NCBI GenBank assembly: GCA_934338065.1
Contig: CAKRGX010000010.1
Location: 7,588 to 71,587 of the forward strand
Direction: 5' to 3'
Length of the DNA: 64,000 nt
From: an uncultured Eubacterium sp.
GTDB taxonomy: Bacteria; Bacillota; Clostridia; Lachnospirales; Lachnospiraceae
A model generated the notes under the pieces. It was not told the origin of the DNA. It ran no database searches and saw only the letters and a program-made list of their open reading frames with translations. Made by a program: the position numbers and the translations under genes. Below are positions 16,744-25,422 of this stretch, piece by piece (position 1 is the first letter of the stretch; each line of letters begins with the position of its first letter).

Positions 16744-19305
16744 TTAACGACCACAACAATATTTATACTTCTTACCTGAGCCACATGGACAAGGAGCATT
16801 TCTGCTGATCTTATCACTCTTACGAACAATCGGTCCGCTTACCGTATCATCTTTGTTCGTACCCGTCACTTCTGCCACCTGCTCACGTTCTACCTTCTGT
16901 TCAATCCGCACATGCATAAGCATCTTAACGGTTTCTTCACGGATTGACTCGGTCATTTCATTGAACATGTCATAACCCTGCAGACGATATTCAACTACCG
17001 GATCTCTCTGGGCAAATGACTGAAGTCCAATTCCCTGGCGAAGCTGATCCATATCATCGATATGATTCATCCAGCGGCTGTCCGTCGCTTTCAGTAAAAC
17101 AACACGCTCAATCTCGCGGATCTGCTCTGGTTCAGGAAATTCTGCTTCTTTACTTTCATATATACGAAGAGCCTCTTCTTTTAAACGCTGTATCAGGTCA
17201 TTCTTCGTCATGTTTTCTTTCTGAACCCATTCAGCTGTAACCGGCTCGATTGGAATCATCGGAATCATAACTTCATTTAATTCTAAAAGATTCCACTGTT
17301 GAGGTTCCTGATCATCACCAATAACACGGTTCACATATTTCTCCACAACTTCTTCCATCATTCCAACAATATCATCCCGCATATCATTGCCGTCCAAAAC
17401 TTTGCGGCGTTCAGCATAAATAATCTCTCTCTGTTCGTTATTGATCTGATCATACTCTAACAGGTTTTTACGGATTCCATAGTTGTTGCTTTCAATCTTC
17501 TTCTGCGCACGCTCAATAGCTTTGTTCAGCATCTTGTGCTGAATCTGTTCACCCTCAGGCATTCCCAGCGAGTTAAACATCTGCATGAGATTCTGTGAAC
17601 CAAAGAGACGCATCAAGTCATCTTCGAGTGAAATGTAGAACTTCGATTCACCCTTATCCCCCTGCCGTCCGGCACGGCCACGAAGCTGATTATCAATACG
17701 TCTGGATTCATGACGCTCCGTGCCGATAATCTTCAGACCACCGAGTTCTGTCACACCATCTTCCAGCTTAATATCGGTACCACGGCCTGCCATATTAGTC
17801 GCAATAGTAACAGCTCCTTTATGTCCGGCATCTGCAATGATCTCAGCCTCAAGTTCATGGAATTTAGCATTCAATACCTTGTGCGGAATTCCACGCTTTT
17901 TCAACATCTGCGATAACTCTTCCGATGCATCGATCGTAATCGTACCAACAAGTACCGGCTGTCCTTTTTCGTGACTGGAAATAATATCTTCTACAATCGC
18001 ATTTAATTTTTCTTTCTTTGTCTTATAAACAGAATCGTTATGATCAATACGCTGGATTGGAAGATTGGTCGGCACCTCTACAACATCCATTCCATAAATC
18101 TCACGGAATTCCTTTTCTTCTGTAAGCGCCGTACCGGTCATACCACATTTTTTGTCATATTTATTGAAGAAGTTCTGGAACGTGATCGTCGCCAGCGTTT
18201 TACTCTCCCGCTTAACTTTCACATGTTCTTTTGCTTCTATTGCCTGATGAAGACCATCCGAGTAGCGGCGGCCCGGCATGATACGTCCGGTAAACTCATC
18301 TACAATCAGCACCTCATCATCCTTAACAACGTAATCTTTATCCAGATGCATGAGTGCATGTGCACGTAACGACAGATTGACACAATGCTGGATCTCCAGA
18401 TTCTCCGGATCTGCTAGATTTTCCAGGTGAAAAAATTTCTCAACCTTTTTTACACCCTGTTCGGTAAGATTGACGGTTTTTTCTTTCTCGTTAGCTACAT
18501 AATCACCGGTCTCGTTGTTATCCTCTTTCATGATGATATCCATCTTGGACAGTTCTTTTTCCGTACCTCTCTTTAACTGACGGACAAGATTATCGCAGGC
18601 TTCATAAATCTTTGTGGATTTTCCACTTGAACCGGAAATGATCAATGGTGTTCTCGCTTCATCAATCAAAACCGAGTCAACCTCATCCACAATTGCATAG
18701 TGAAGTTCTCTCTGCACAAGCTGTTCTTTATAAATAACCATGTTGTCACGCAGATAATCAAAGCCCAGTTCATTATTTGTTGCATACGTGATATCACAAT
18801 TGTATGCTTCACGTCTTTCATCATTATCCATACTGTTCAGAATAACACCAACCGTCAGGCCAAGAAATTCATGAATCTGTCCCATCCACTCCGCATCACG
18901 CTTTGCCAGATAGTCATTAACGGTAACGATATGAACACCTTTCCCTTCCAATGCGTTCAGATACGCCGGCAGTGTAGAAACCAATGTCTTACCTTCTCCT
19001 GTACGCATCTCGGTGATTCGTCCCTGATGAAGGATAACACCACCAATCAACTGCACACGGAAATGTCTCAATCCAATCGTTCTCTTCGACGCTTCCCGTA
19101 CGACAGCATAGGCTTCCGGCAGGATATCATCCAATGTCTCACCTTCTGACAATCGTTTTTTAAACTCCTGCGTCTTAGCTTTTAGCTGTTCATCAGACAG
19201 TTTCTCCATCTCCGGTTCCAGACCTTCGATCTTATTTACAATCGGCAACACTCGTTTGACCTCACGCTCACTGTGAGTTCCTATTACTTTGCTTAATAAT
19301 CCCAT
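16744..19305 (-). CDS. secA: Protein translocase ATPase SecA
   Basis: Motor of Sec export. I chose the ATG at 19305 ([18 protein letters not shown]), which has GGAGAG eight bases upstream; the ORF extends ten codons further up without support. About 853 residues: DEAD motor with [20 protein letters not shown] (about residues 100-119), [17 protein letters not shown] (about 207-223), preprotein cross-linking domain, second motor domain ([10 protein letters not shown], about 500), helical scaffold, and the C-terminal zinc motif [15 protein letters not shown] for SecB/ribosome or lipid contacts. It is preceded by hpf and followed by prfB, the conserved Firmicutes order. Confidence 0.97.
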   Translation of the reverse strand: MGLLSKVIGTHSEREVKRVLPIVNKIEGLEPEMEKLSDEQLKAKTQEFKKRLSEGETLDDILPEAYAVVREASKRTIGLRHFRVQLIGGVILHQGRITEMRTGEGKTLVSTLPAYLNALEGKGVHIVTVNDYLAKRDAEWMGQIHEFLGLTVGVILNSMDNDERREAYNCDITYATNNELGFDYLRDNMVIYKEQLVQRELHYAIVDEVDSVLIDEARTPLIISGSSGKSTKIYEACDNLVRQLKRGTEKELSKMDIIMKEDNNETGDYVANEKEKTVNLTEQGVKKVEKFFHLENLADPENLEIQHCVNLSLRAHALMHLDKDYVVKDDEVLIVDEFTGRIMPGRRYSDGLHQAIEAKEHVKVKRESKTLATITFQNFFNKYDKKCGMTGTALTEEKEFREIYGMDVVEVPTNLPIQRIDHNDSVYKTKKEKLNAIVEDIISSHEKGQPVLVGTITIDASEELSQMLKKRGIPHKVLNAKFHELEAEIIADAGHKGAVTIATNMAGRGTDIKLEDGVTELGGLKIIGTERHESRRIDNQLRGRAGRQGDKGESKFYISLEDDLMRLFGSQNLMQMFNSLGMPEGEQIQHKMLNKAIERAQKKIESNNYGIRKNLLEYDQINNEQREIIYAERRKVLDGNDMRDDIVGMMEEVVEKYVNRVIGDDQEPQQWNLLELNEVMIPMIPIEPVTAEWVQKENMTKNDLIQRLKEEALRIYESKEAEFPEPEQIREIERVVLLKATDSRWMNHIDDMDQLRQGIGLQSFAQRDPVVEYRLQGYDMFNEMTESIREETVKMLMHVRIEQKVEREQVAEVTGTNKDDTVSGPIVRKSDKISRNAPCPCGSGKKYKYCCGR

Positions 19306-19426
19306 TTCTGTCACTCTCCATATATTACTTAACATACAAATGATGTTATATTCTCAATCTATTCTAACATTAGTTGACAATTGTTTCAAGTAAACGTTAG
19401 CATTATTTTTGCCCTATTCGACCACC

Positions 19427-19515
19427 GTTAAAAAAAAGAAAAACCATAAACTTACTCAAAACAGAAATTCCATATCGGAATAACCATTTCACTGTCCATT
19501 TATAGTTTTTCTTTC
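19427..19515 (-). terminator. Long-looped terminator between hpf and secA
   Basis: Read on the minus strand, AAAGAAAAACTATAAA (19514-19499) can pair over 16 bases with TTTATGGTTTTTCTTT (19450-19435), followed by a T-run. The roughly 48-base loop holds a second small hairpin around ATTCC-GATAT-GGAAT. It may partly separate hpf from secA expression. Confidence 0.55.
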
Positions 19516-19559
19516 CTATGTTTTATCTTACCCTGTCAATTCTTTACATCAGGCATAAA

Positions 19560-20087
19560 TTAAAATTCAGGTTCGATCAGTCCGTATGTATTGTCTTTTC
19601 TCTTATAAACCACATTTACTTCTTCCGAATCCGCATTACGGAATACAAAGAAATTGTGTCCTAAAAGTTCCATCTGCACACACGCTTCTTCCGGATCCAT
19701 TGGTTTCATCGCAAATTTCTTGGATCGGATAATCTGAATCTCTTCATCATCATAAGCGTCCTCTTCAATAAAAGCTTTGTTCAACTGTGATGCTGTCTGC
19801 TCTTTGTCAAGCAGCTTATTCTTGTATTTGCGAAGCTGTCTCTCAATGACCTCTTCAACCAGATCAATAGAAACATACATGTCAGTACTTGTTTCCTCTG
19901 CACGAATGATGCTGCCTTTCATCGGAACCGTAACTTCTATTTTCTGACGATTCTTCTCCGTACTCAATGTCACATGTACTTCTGTGGAATCTGTAAAATA
20001 TCTCTCTAATTTACCAATCTTTTCTTCCACTGCTGAACGTAACCCTTCTGTTATGTCGATATTCTTTCCGCTAATTACTAAATTCAT
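19560..20087 (-). CDS. hpf: Long-form ribosome hibernation promoting factor
   Basis: 175 residues. The N-terminal S30AE domain (about 1-100; MNLVISGKNIDITEGLR, YFTDSTEVHVTLSTEKNRQK) occupies the decoding centre. An acidic linker (EEDAYDDEE) leads to the C-terminal dimerisation domain (about 118-175; RSKKFAMKPMDPEEACVQME, ending NTYGLIEPEF), which drives formation of inactive 100S ribosome dimers. It has an AAAGGAGC ribosome binding site. The upstream 340 bases carry a promoter at 20163-20191, a palindrome and tandem decamers, suggesting regulated expression. Confidence 0.95.
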   Translation of the reverse strand: MNLVISGKNIDITEGLRSAVEEKIGKLERYFTDSTEVHVTLSTEKNRQKIEVTVPMKGSIIRAEETSTDMYVSIDLVEEVIERQLRKYKNKLLDKEQTASQLNKAFIEEDAYDDEEIQIIRSKKFAMKPMDPEEACVQMELLGHNFFVFRNADSEEVNVVYKRKDNTYGLIEPEF

Positions 20088-20162
20088 ATTGCTCAGCTCC
20101 TTTGCCCATAAGTTTCAAGCAAGAACCTCTGCATTAACAGATGTTTTCTAACTTGTACTCTT

Positions 20163-20191
20163 ATTATACACGAAAACTTTCATTTCGGCAA
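20163..20191 (-). promoter_or_regulatory. Predicted promoter of hpf
   Basis: TTGCCG (20191-20186) and TATAAT (20168-20163) have a 17-base spacer on the minus strand. An alternative upstream promoter, TTGACA (20232-20227) with TACAAT 16 bases on, overlaps the palindrome at 20211-20231. Confidence 0.5.
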
Positions 20192-20210
20192 TAGAAAAAA
20201 TGTAATTGTA

Positions 20211-20298
20211 TGACAATTTAAGAACTTGTCAATCACGTATTCTATATCCTACTAAAGTCTACTGTTCTTGTTCACAATGTTCATAACTCTGTTCACAA
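20211..20298. repeat. Palindrome and tandem decamers upstream of hpf
   Basis: TGACAA (20211-20216) and TTGTCA (20226-20231) are inverted with a 9-base gap. Further up are three direct decamers: TTGTTCACAA (20268-20277), ATGTTCATAA (20277-20286) and CTGTTCACAA (20289-20298). They look like transcription-factor sites; the regulator is not identifiable. They lie in the 340-base gene-free gap, which otherwise holds only the hpf promoter and the terminator of the NlpC/P60 gene. Confidence 0.5.
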
Positions 20299-20342
20299 CT
20301 ATAATTTATCGAAAAAAGGCAATTTTAAATGTTGATACTTTC

Positions 20343-20385
20343 AAAAAAAGAAACGGCTGCACGTCTTTCCGTACAACCGTTCGTT
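20343..20385 (-). terminator. Terminator of the NlpC/P60 hydrolase gene
   Basis: On the minus strand AACGGTTGTACG (20381-20370) pairs with CGTGCAGCCGTT (20363-20352) around a 6-base loop, 12 pairs with two wobbles, followed by a CTTTTTTT run. Confidence 0.88.
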
Positions 20386-20427
20386 TTTAAGTTGTCAAAC
20401 AGTTTCAATAAACCATTCCATTCTTCA

Positions 20428-21915
20428 TTAGCCAAGCACACGCCTTGCACAATATGGAGTACGGTAGTTTATATTACTTGTCGTAATACCAACGCGAGGG
20501 TTACTTGCATGAACAACTCGTCCACCGCCAATGCAGAGCGCAACGTGGTTTACCCTTCCACCACTTGCATAGAAGATCAGATCACCTGCTTTTGCACTGG
20601 ACGGACTGATCTTTTTACCAACACCGGATTGTGCACCGGAAGTACGTGGCAGGCTGATACCAAACTTCTTAAATACAGACATGGTAAATCCGGAACAGTC
20701 TGTACCATTTGTCAGGCTGGAACCTCCATACACATAAGGATTACCTACAAATTTCAAACCATATGAAGCAATTGCGGAACCATCTCCACTTCCTAATGTA
20801 CTTCCGCTGCCAGAATCAGACGAAGATCCTGCACTTCCGCCGCCACCATTACTATTGGACATATCTCTCTTTCCAGCGTTTCCACCACCGCCATTGGATG
20901 ACGTTCTCTTGCTGCTGCCTGCATTTCCACCACCACCATTACTTGTGGTTCTGTTCGAACGGTTGGAAGAACTGCTCTTGCTGCTTGAGTTTGAACTGCT
21001 GTTGGAACTGGAACTCTTGCGGCTGCTACCCGATGAATTTGAGCTATGCGAAACCTGCTGCTGGCGTTGCTGACGTTCCTGCTTTTCATCTTCTTCCGCC
21101 GCTGCTGCCGCTGCTGCTTTTCTTCTCTCTTCTTCGCGCTCTTCCTCTATAGATACCGCTTTTTTAAATTGTACCGACACCTTCACATATTGTTTCGCCA
21201 CATAACCGGTAGTATCACCATCAACACGGATTTTAACCCAGTCAGCCTCTTCCTTGACAACCTCGTAAGATTCATCCTCCGGCACCAGGGTAAGGATCTT
21301 ACACGTTTCATTTTTTTCTTCACGGACACGAAGTGTCTCCGTTGTAACGGTAGCCCATTTCGTTCCAAAATCATCAATCAATTTTTCAGCACTATACCCG
21401 ATTGCCAGATAATCTTTCATAATGTAACCGCTGACAGAACCCGAACGGATATATACCCAGTCACCTTCTGTTGCTGATATCGTGGCCGCACTGCCCCGAT
21501 ACAACTTACCAACAATTTCTGCATCCGTATTTGGCTTCTTACGGATATTAACATAATCGGCTGCAACAGATATCCCTACATTAGCATATTCGGACTCCGG
21601 TTTCGGCGTAGCCGTTGCTACCGGGAGTGCCGTTGTCTGAGGTGTCGCTGTGCTGACAGCAGAACCACTCACTGTTGTATTCGTTCCATTATTTGTCGTA
21701 TTTGACGAATCATCAAAAGCAACGATTGCTTCCGGATCCGAATGATTTGCTCCTATCTGAATATCACAATACTGATCTAATGTATAGGCCATGCCAGCCA
21801 ATTCTGTCTCTGTCCCCATCGTCGTCGATGAAGAACTAATATGATTTGCCAATACGCCAAAAGACAGCACAATACCTGCCCCAAGCGCATACTTAACCAA
21901 TCTCTTATGTTCCAT
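20428..21915 (-). CDS. SH3-domain NlpC/P60 (C40) cell-wall endopeptidase
   Basis: A 495-residue exported peptidoglycan hydrolase, expected to cut gamma-D-Glu-meso-Dpa stem peptides. It has an N-terminal signal segment (residues 5-30), then two bacterial SH3 domains (about 110-250; ADYVNIRKKPNTDAEIVGKL and TETLRVREEKNETCKILT). A coiled charged stretch (EEEREEERRKAAAAAAAEED) is followed by a Ser/Asn/Gly low-complexity linker with three NGGGG(N/S)AG units (about 320-370). The C40 domain has the catalytic Cys in NGTDCSGF (about 411) and His in RVNHVALCIGGG (about 457). TGGAGGCAAAT precedes the ATG. It is monocistronic with its own terminator. Confidence 0.93.
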   Translation of the reverse strand: MEHKRLVKYALGAGIVLSFGVLANHISSSSTTMGTETELAGMAYTLDQYCDIQIGANHSDPEAIVAFDDSSNTTNNGTNTTVSGSAVSTATPQTTALPVATATPKPESEYANVGISVAADYVNIRKKPNTDAEIVGKLYRGSAATISATEGDWVYIRSGSVSGYIMKDYLAIGYSAEKLIDDFGTKWATVTTETLRVREEKNETCKILTLVPEDESYEVVKEEADWVKIRVDGDTTGYVAKQYVKVSVQFKKAVSIEEEREEERRKAAAAAAAEEDEKQERQQRQQQVSHSSNSSGSSRKSSSSNSSSNSSSKSSSSNRSNRTTSNGGGGNAGSSKRTSSNGGGGNAGKRDMSNSNGGGGSAGSSSDSGSGSTLGSGDGSAIASYGLKFVGNPYVYGGSSLTNGTDCSGFTMSVFKKFGISLPRTSGAQSGVGKKISPSSAKAGDLIFYASGGRVNHVALCIGGGRVVHASNPRVGITTSNINYRTPYCARRVLG

Positions 21916-22135
21916 ATATTTGCCTCCATATATCGGACCGGTATAAATGTTACAAAATTATTAACTACGAAATTCAGTATAACAAGGATACAATCATCTG
22001 TCAACCCATGAAAACTCAATGTTTTTTCATATTTTTACCATTCTTAACCCTATGGAATGATTGTCATTTTTATTCTACAGCATTCGACTAAACCTTAAAA
22101 AGTATCCTTTAAAGTATCTTTTACCAGCGGGTCTT

Positions 22136-22516
22136 TTATGCCAACGAAACAACTGCCTCTATCTCGATCAACACATCTTTTGGTAATCTTGCCACCTCAA
22201 CACACGACCTTGCCGGACACTCTTTTTCAAAATAATGCGAATATACCTCATTTACCTTCGTAAAATCATCCATATTCTTTATGAACACGACTGTCTTTAC
22301 TGTATTTTGTATCGACGCTCCTGACTCTTTGATCAATGCTGCCAGGTTGCTGATCGCCTGTTCCGCCTGTTCTTCAATACCACCTTCAACCAGCTCTCCT
22401 GTCGATGGAATAATAGGGATTACACCTGATGTAAACAAAAAATCATTGGCAATAACTGCCTGCGAATATGGTCCGATAGCTGCCGGTGCCTTATCTGTTG
22501 AAATTATCTTTTTCAT
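22136..22516 (-). CDS. ridA: RidA family enamine/imine deaminase
   Basis: 126 residues of the YjgF/YER057c/UK114 family. It hydrolyses reactive 2-aminoacrylate and other enamines released by PLP enzymes. Hallmarks are APAAIGPYSQAV (residues 10-21), FTSGVIPI, and the C-terminal ECPARSCVEVARLPKDVLIE, where the Arg in PARS binds the substrate carboxylate. It has a GGGAGG ribosome binding site. It stands alone, divergent from the acyl-ACP thioesterase gene. The 220 bases between it and the NlpC/P60 gene contain only AT-rich leader DNA with no further gene that I can see. Confidence 0.93.
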   Translation of the reverse strand: MKKIISTDKAPAAIGPYSQAVIANDFLFTSGVIPIIPSTGELVEGGIEEQAEQAISNLAALIKESGASIQNTVKTVVFIKNMDDFTKVNEVYSHYFEKECPARSCVEVARLPKDVLIEIEAVVSLA

Positions 22517-22656
22517 TCTGAAACCTCCCTGATCATTTTATATTTTCTTTTAGTATAACGCAACTTTCCAAAGAATTCACTAGTTTTTTTCAAATGGGGG
22601 TAGTATAATTAGGTAGGAATAAACACGAAATAAAAAATACAAGGAGTGTGATATCG

Positions 22657-23364
22657 ATGTATTCCTATCACGACCGCGTCTCATACAGCCGCATTGATAA
22701 GGATGGCTTACTTGGCGTCTCAGAAGTTGTAAACGCCATGCAGGATTGCTGCCTTTTCCACAGTGAAGATGTAGGACATTCTGCTTTAGCTTTATTAAAG
22801 AAAAATCGTGCCTGGCTGGTTAGTTCATGGCATATTGTTTTTGACCGGCGCCCAAAAATGGGGGAACGTTTTATTGTTCATACATGGCCTTATGAATTCC
22901 GTGGCATCTTTGGCTGCCGTAATTTTAAAATGGAAACAGAAGATCATGAAGTGCTCGCATACGCTGATTCCCGTTGGTTTTACTTTGATCCGTCCACAGG
23001 ACAGCCGGCGCGCATTGATGATTCAGAAAAATCTGCCTACCCAACAGAACCCGCTTACGACATGGAATATAAATCCCGTAAAGTTGCCTGTCCCTCGGAA
23101 CTGACTCTGGCAGCAACGGTAGAAGTATGCCAGAACTATCTCGATACCAATAACCACGTAAATAACGGACAATACATCCGATTGGCTGTGAATGTTCTTC
23201 CTTTGGATTACGAAGTGAAAGAACTCCGTGCCGAATTTCGTCTGGCTGCCAAAATGGGGGATACCATGTATATCCGTACGGCGGAGTCAGAAGAACACTT
23301 TTATGTTGTCTTTACTGACGCTGACGAAAATCCCTATTTTCTCAGCGAATTTACAAAACGATAG
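22657..23364 (+). CDS. Acyl-ACP thioesterase
   Basis: 235 residues from the ATG at 22657, chosen because AAGGAG lies ten bases upstream; a GTG at 22648 is too close. It has a double hot-dog fold of the FatA/FatB family (PF01643), releasing fatty acids from acyl carrier protein. The first half contains WLVSSWHIVFDRRPKMGERF and the second half YLDTNNHVNNGQYIRLA, where Asn/His of the DxNxHVN motif are catalytic. Bacterial members tune chain length or supply free fatty acids. It is followed 20 bases on by cvfB; TATAAT lies about 50 bases upstream. Confidence 0.92.
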   Translation: MYSYHDRVSYSRIDKDGLLGVSEVVNAMQDCCLFHSEDVGHSALALLKKNRAWLVSSWHIVFDRRPKMGERFIVHTWPYEFRGIFGCRNFKMETEDHEVLAYADSRWFYFDPSTGQPARIDDSEKSAYPTEPAYDMEYKSRKVACPSELTLAATVEVCQNYLDTNNHVNNGQYIRLAVNVLPLDYEVKELRAEFRLAAKMGDTMYIRTAESEEHFYVVFTDADENPYFLSEFTKR

Positions 23365-23384
23365 AAATGAGGTTATAACAAAAC

Positions 23385-24233
23385 ATGAGCATAGAAAGCC
23401 AGTTTTTGGGCACTTTTGCCCGTTTATATGTGATTAAGAAAACAAAATTCGGAGTAATCCTAAGTTCAGGGGACGTTCCACAGCTTGAGGTTCTCTTGCC
23501 CAACAATCAGGTTCGTCCGGGTACGGAAAAAGGCGATTTTTACGATGTCTTTCTATATAAAGACTCGGAAGACCGTCTTATTGCGACAACAGCACAGCCT
23601 TACGTGGTGCTTGATGAGCTTGCACTTTTAACGGTTAAAGACGTAACCGGGATAGGGGCTTTCCTTGATTGGGGGCTGGCAAAAGATCTCTTTCTTCCAT
23701 TCAAAGAGCAGACTGCCAGGCTGCACGTTGGTGACAAGGTACTCGTCACTCTGTATATTGACAAAAGCGAACGCCTATGTGCCACGATGCGTATTTATGA
23801 TTTTCTTTCTACGGATAGCGACTATCAAAAAGGGGAACATGTAGAGGGGCTCATTTACGAGATTATTGATTCCTTCGGTGCTTTTGTAGCCGTTGATGAT
23901 ACCTATTCTGCCCTGATTCCTCCTAATGAAATAACGCGGGAACTACATGTTCTAGATCGAATTGAAGGACGTATCAAAGATATAACAGAAGATGGAAAAC
24001 TGACTCTCAGTCTTCAGGAAAAAGTGAAAATACAGATGGGAAAGGATGCTTCTCTGATCTATGAGCGCCTTAATCAGGCTGGCGGCTTCCTTCCTTTCCA
24101 CGATAAAACATCCCCCGAGATCATAAAAAGGGAATTCCAAATGAGCAAAGCAGCTTTTAAAAGAGCCATCGGCCGTCTGATGAAAGAAAAAAAGATCAAG
24201 CAAACGGCAGATGGCATACAATTACTGTCCTGA
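23385..24233 (+). CDS. cvfB: CvfB/YitL family S1 RNA-binding protein
   Basis: 282 residues with tandem S1-like OB domains (about residues 5-60, 65-130 with VTGIGAFLDWGLAKDLFLPF, and 145-210 with IIDSFGAFVAVDDTYSALIP) and a C-terminal winged helix (about 220-280; MSKAAFKRAIGRLMKEKKI). In Staphylococcus this family affects virulence and RNA metabolism. It is probably co-transcribed with the thioesterase. Its last 12 bases overlap the end of yvyF on the opposite strand. Confidence 0.9.
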   Translation: MSIESQFLGTFARLYVIKKTKFGVILSSGDVPQLEVLLPNNQVRPGTEKGDFYDVFLYKDSEDRLIATTAQPYVVLDELALLTVKDVTGIGAFLDWGLAKDLFLPFKEQTARLHVGDKVLVTLYIDKSERLCATMRIYDFLSTDSDYQKGEHVEGLIYEIIDSFGAFVAVDDTYSALIPPNEITRELHVLDRIEGRIKDITEDGKLTLSLQEKVKIQMGKDASLIYERLNQAGGFLPFHDKTSPEIIKREFQMSKAAFKRAIGRLMKEKKIKQTADGIQLLS

Positions 24234-24641
24234 TGAATCAAGAAATCGCATTCGGTTTTTATCTGCCTGCGTTCTCGGTCTCCAGGCACTTTTCTGATTT
24301 GTACTGGCGGCAGCATTGCGGAAATCTGTCGCCAGAGTTGATTTACAGTTCTGGCAGAACCGCCCTGTCTTAATCGTAACACCGCAGCTTTCACACGGAA
24401 GTCCTATCGGCGAATCATCCGAAAATACCAGTCGTTCCTCTCTGATCCACTGATTGATCTGACGTACACTCACTTCCATTGTTTCTGACAGATTCTGAAT
24501 ATCCACATTAGGATTTTCACGCACAAACTTTTTTACTTCTATAAACTTATCTTCAATCTTCTTCATACAGACAGGACATAACTTATCCCCACGCATATAA
24601 TTAAAAAGTCTTCCGCAATTCTTACATGTCACAATTTCCAT
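24222..24641 (-). CDS. yvyF: Flagellar operon protein YvyF (TIGR03826-like)
   Basis: 139 residues. An N-terminal zinc ribbon CKNCGRLFNYMRGDKLCPVC (residues 6-25), a central helix-turn-helix-like segment (VDIQNLSETMEVSVRQINQW) and a second Cys cluster CESCGVTIKTGRFCQNC (about 83-99). It follows comFC by 20 bases, as in Bacillus, where comFC-yvyF leads into flgM-flgK. Here the flagellar genes do not follow, and the gene ends in a convergent overlap with cvfB. Its role in flagellar gene control is only presumed. Confidence 0.88.
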   Translation of the reverse strand: MEIVTCKNCGRLFNYMRGDKLCPVCMKKIEDKFIEVKKFVRENPNVDIQNLSETMEVSVRQINQWIREERLVFSDDSPIGLPCESCGVTIKTGRFCQNCKSTLATDFRNAAASTNQKSAWRPRTQADKNRMRFLDSSGQ

Positions 24642-24661
24642 AACTCATTCCTCCTACTATA

Positions 24662-25384
24662 TTAAAAATCTCTGCCAATACACAGGCAGGCAAAAAATAT
24701 CTGTTTTACTCCTGCAGCACACAGTACCTCTGCACAGGCCTCTAACGTCGATCCTGTTGTATAGATATCATCGACAAGAAGAACACGCCGGATATTTTCC
24801 AATCTGCCTTGTGATCTGCCATCAACCGAAAATGCCCTTTTCAAGTTCTCCGCCCTCAGCCCAGGTGTCAATCCCTTCTGCGGTTTTGTATAACGGATTC
24901 GCTTCAACACCTCTTTTAACACCGGAACCTGCAGATATGCTCCTATGCCATCTGCCAGCAGTTCCGCCTGATTATATCCACGAAACCACTGTTTACGCCA
25001 ATGAAGGGGCACCGGAATCACAGCATCGACAGCCCATTTTGCCATCTCGGCTCCCCGCTTTTTACATAGTTCACTCGCATAAAACTCCGCATCTCCGGAA
25101 CAACCCTCGTATTTAAAATCAGCCATAGCCCTTTTCAGATGTCGGTCATATACCCAAAGGGCTGTCCCCTTTGCCACAATATCCCTACGCTTTCTTTTCA
25201 TCCCACAGTCAAAGCAATACTGTTCTTCCAACCCGTCAATCGGTTTTCCACAACGCATACAGCGCGGTTCATGAATGATCGGAAGCTGCTTTTGACAGGT
25301 CCGGCATACACACCGTTCACTTCCTTTCAGCAGCCGGCCGCATACAGAACATTTTCTTGGGAATACAAAATCCAGAAAATTCAA
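24662..25384 (-). CDS. comFC: ComF family phosphoribosyltransferase-like protein (ComFC)
   Basis: 240 residues starting at TTG 25384, with GGGGGAG seven bases upstream. The N-terminal zinc ribbons are CSVCGRLLKGSERCVCRTC and CMRCGKPIDGLEEQYCFDC. The C-terminal domain has PRT type I motifs: VIPVPLHWRKQWFRGYNQAE and the PRPP loop VLLVDDIYTTGSTLEACA. ComFC proteins assist single-strand DNA uptake and recombination in competent bacteria. It lies between recD2 and yvyF, all in one direction, so DNA processing genes are grouped. Confidence 0.93.
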   Translation of the reverse strand: MNFLDFVFPRKCSVCGRLLKGSERCVCRTCQKQLPIIHEPRCMRCGKPIDGLEEQYCFDCGMKRKRRDIVAKGTALWVYDRHLKRAMADFKYEGCSGDAEFYASELCKKRGAEMAKWAVDAVIPVPLHWRKQWFRGYNQAELLADGIGAYLQVPVLKEVLKRIRYTKPQKGLTPGLRAENLKRAFSVDGRSQGRLENIRRVLLVDDIYTTGSTLEACAEVLCAAGVKQIFFACLCIGRDF

Positions 25385-25422
25385 TACTTCACTCCCCCTA
25401 TTGCTATTATCATACCAAATTT

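Noticed and set aside
20855..21152. Several long ORFs antisense to the NlpC/P60 low-complexity linker
   Set aside because: They are Cys/His/Leu/Pro-rich shadows of Ser/Gly/Asn codon repeats without translation signals.
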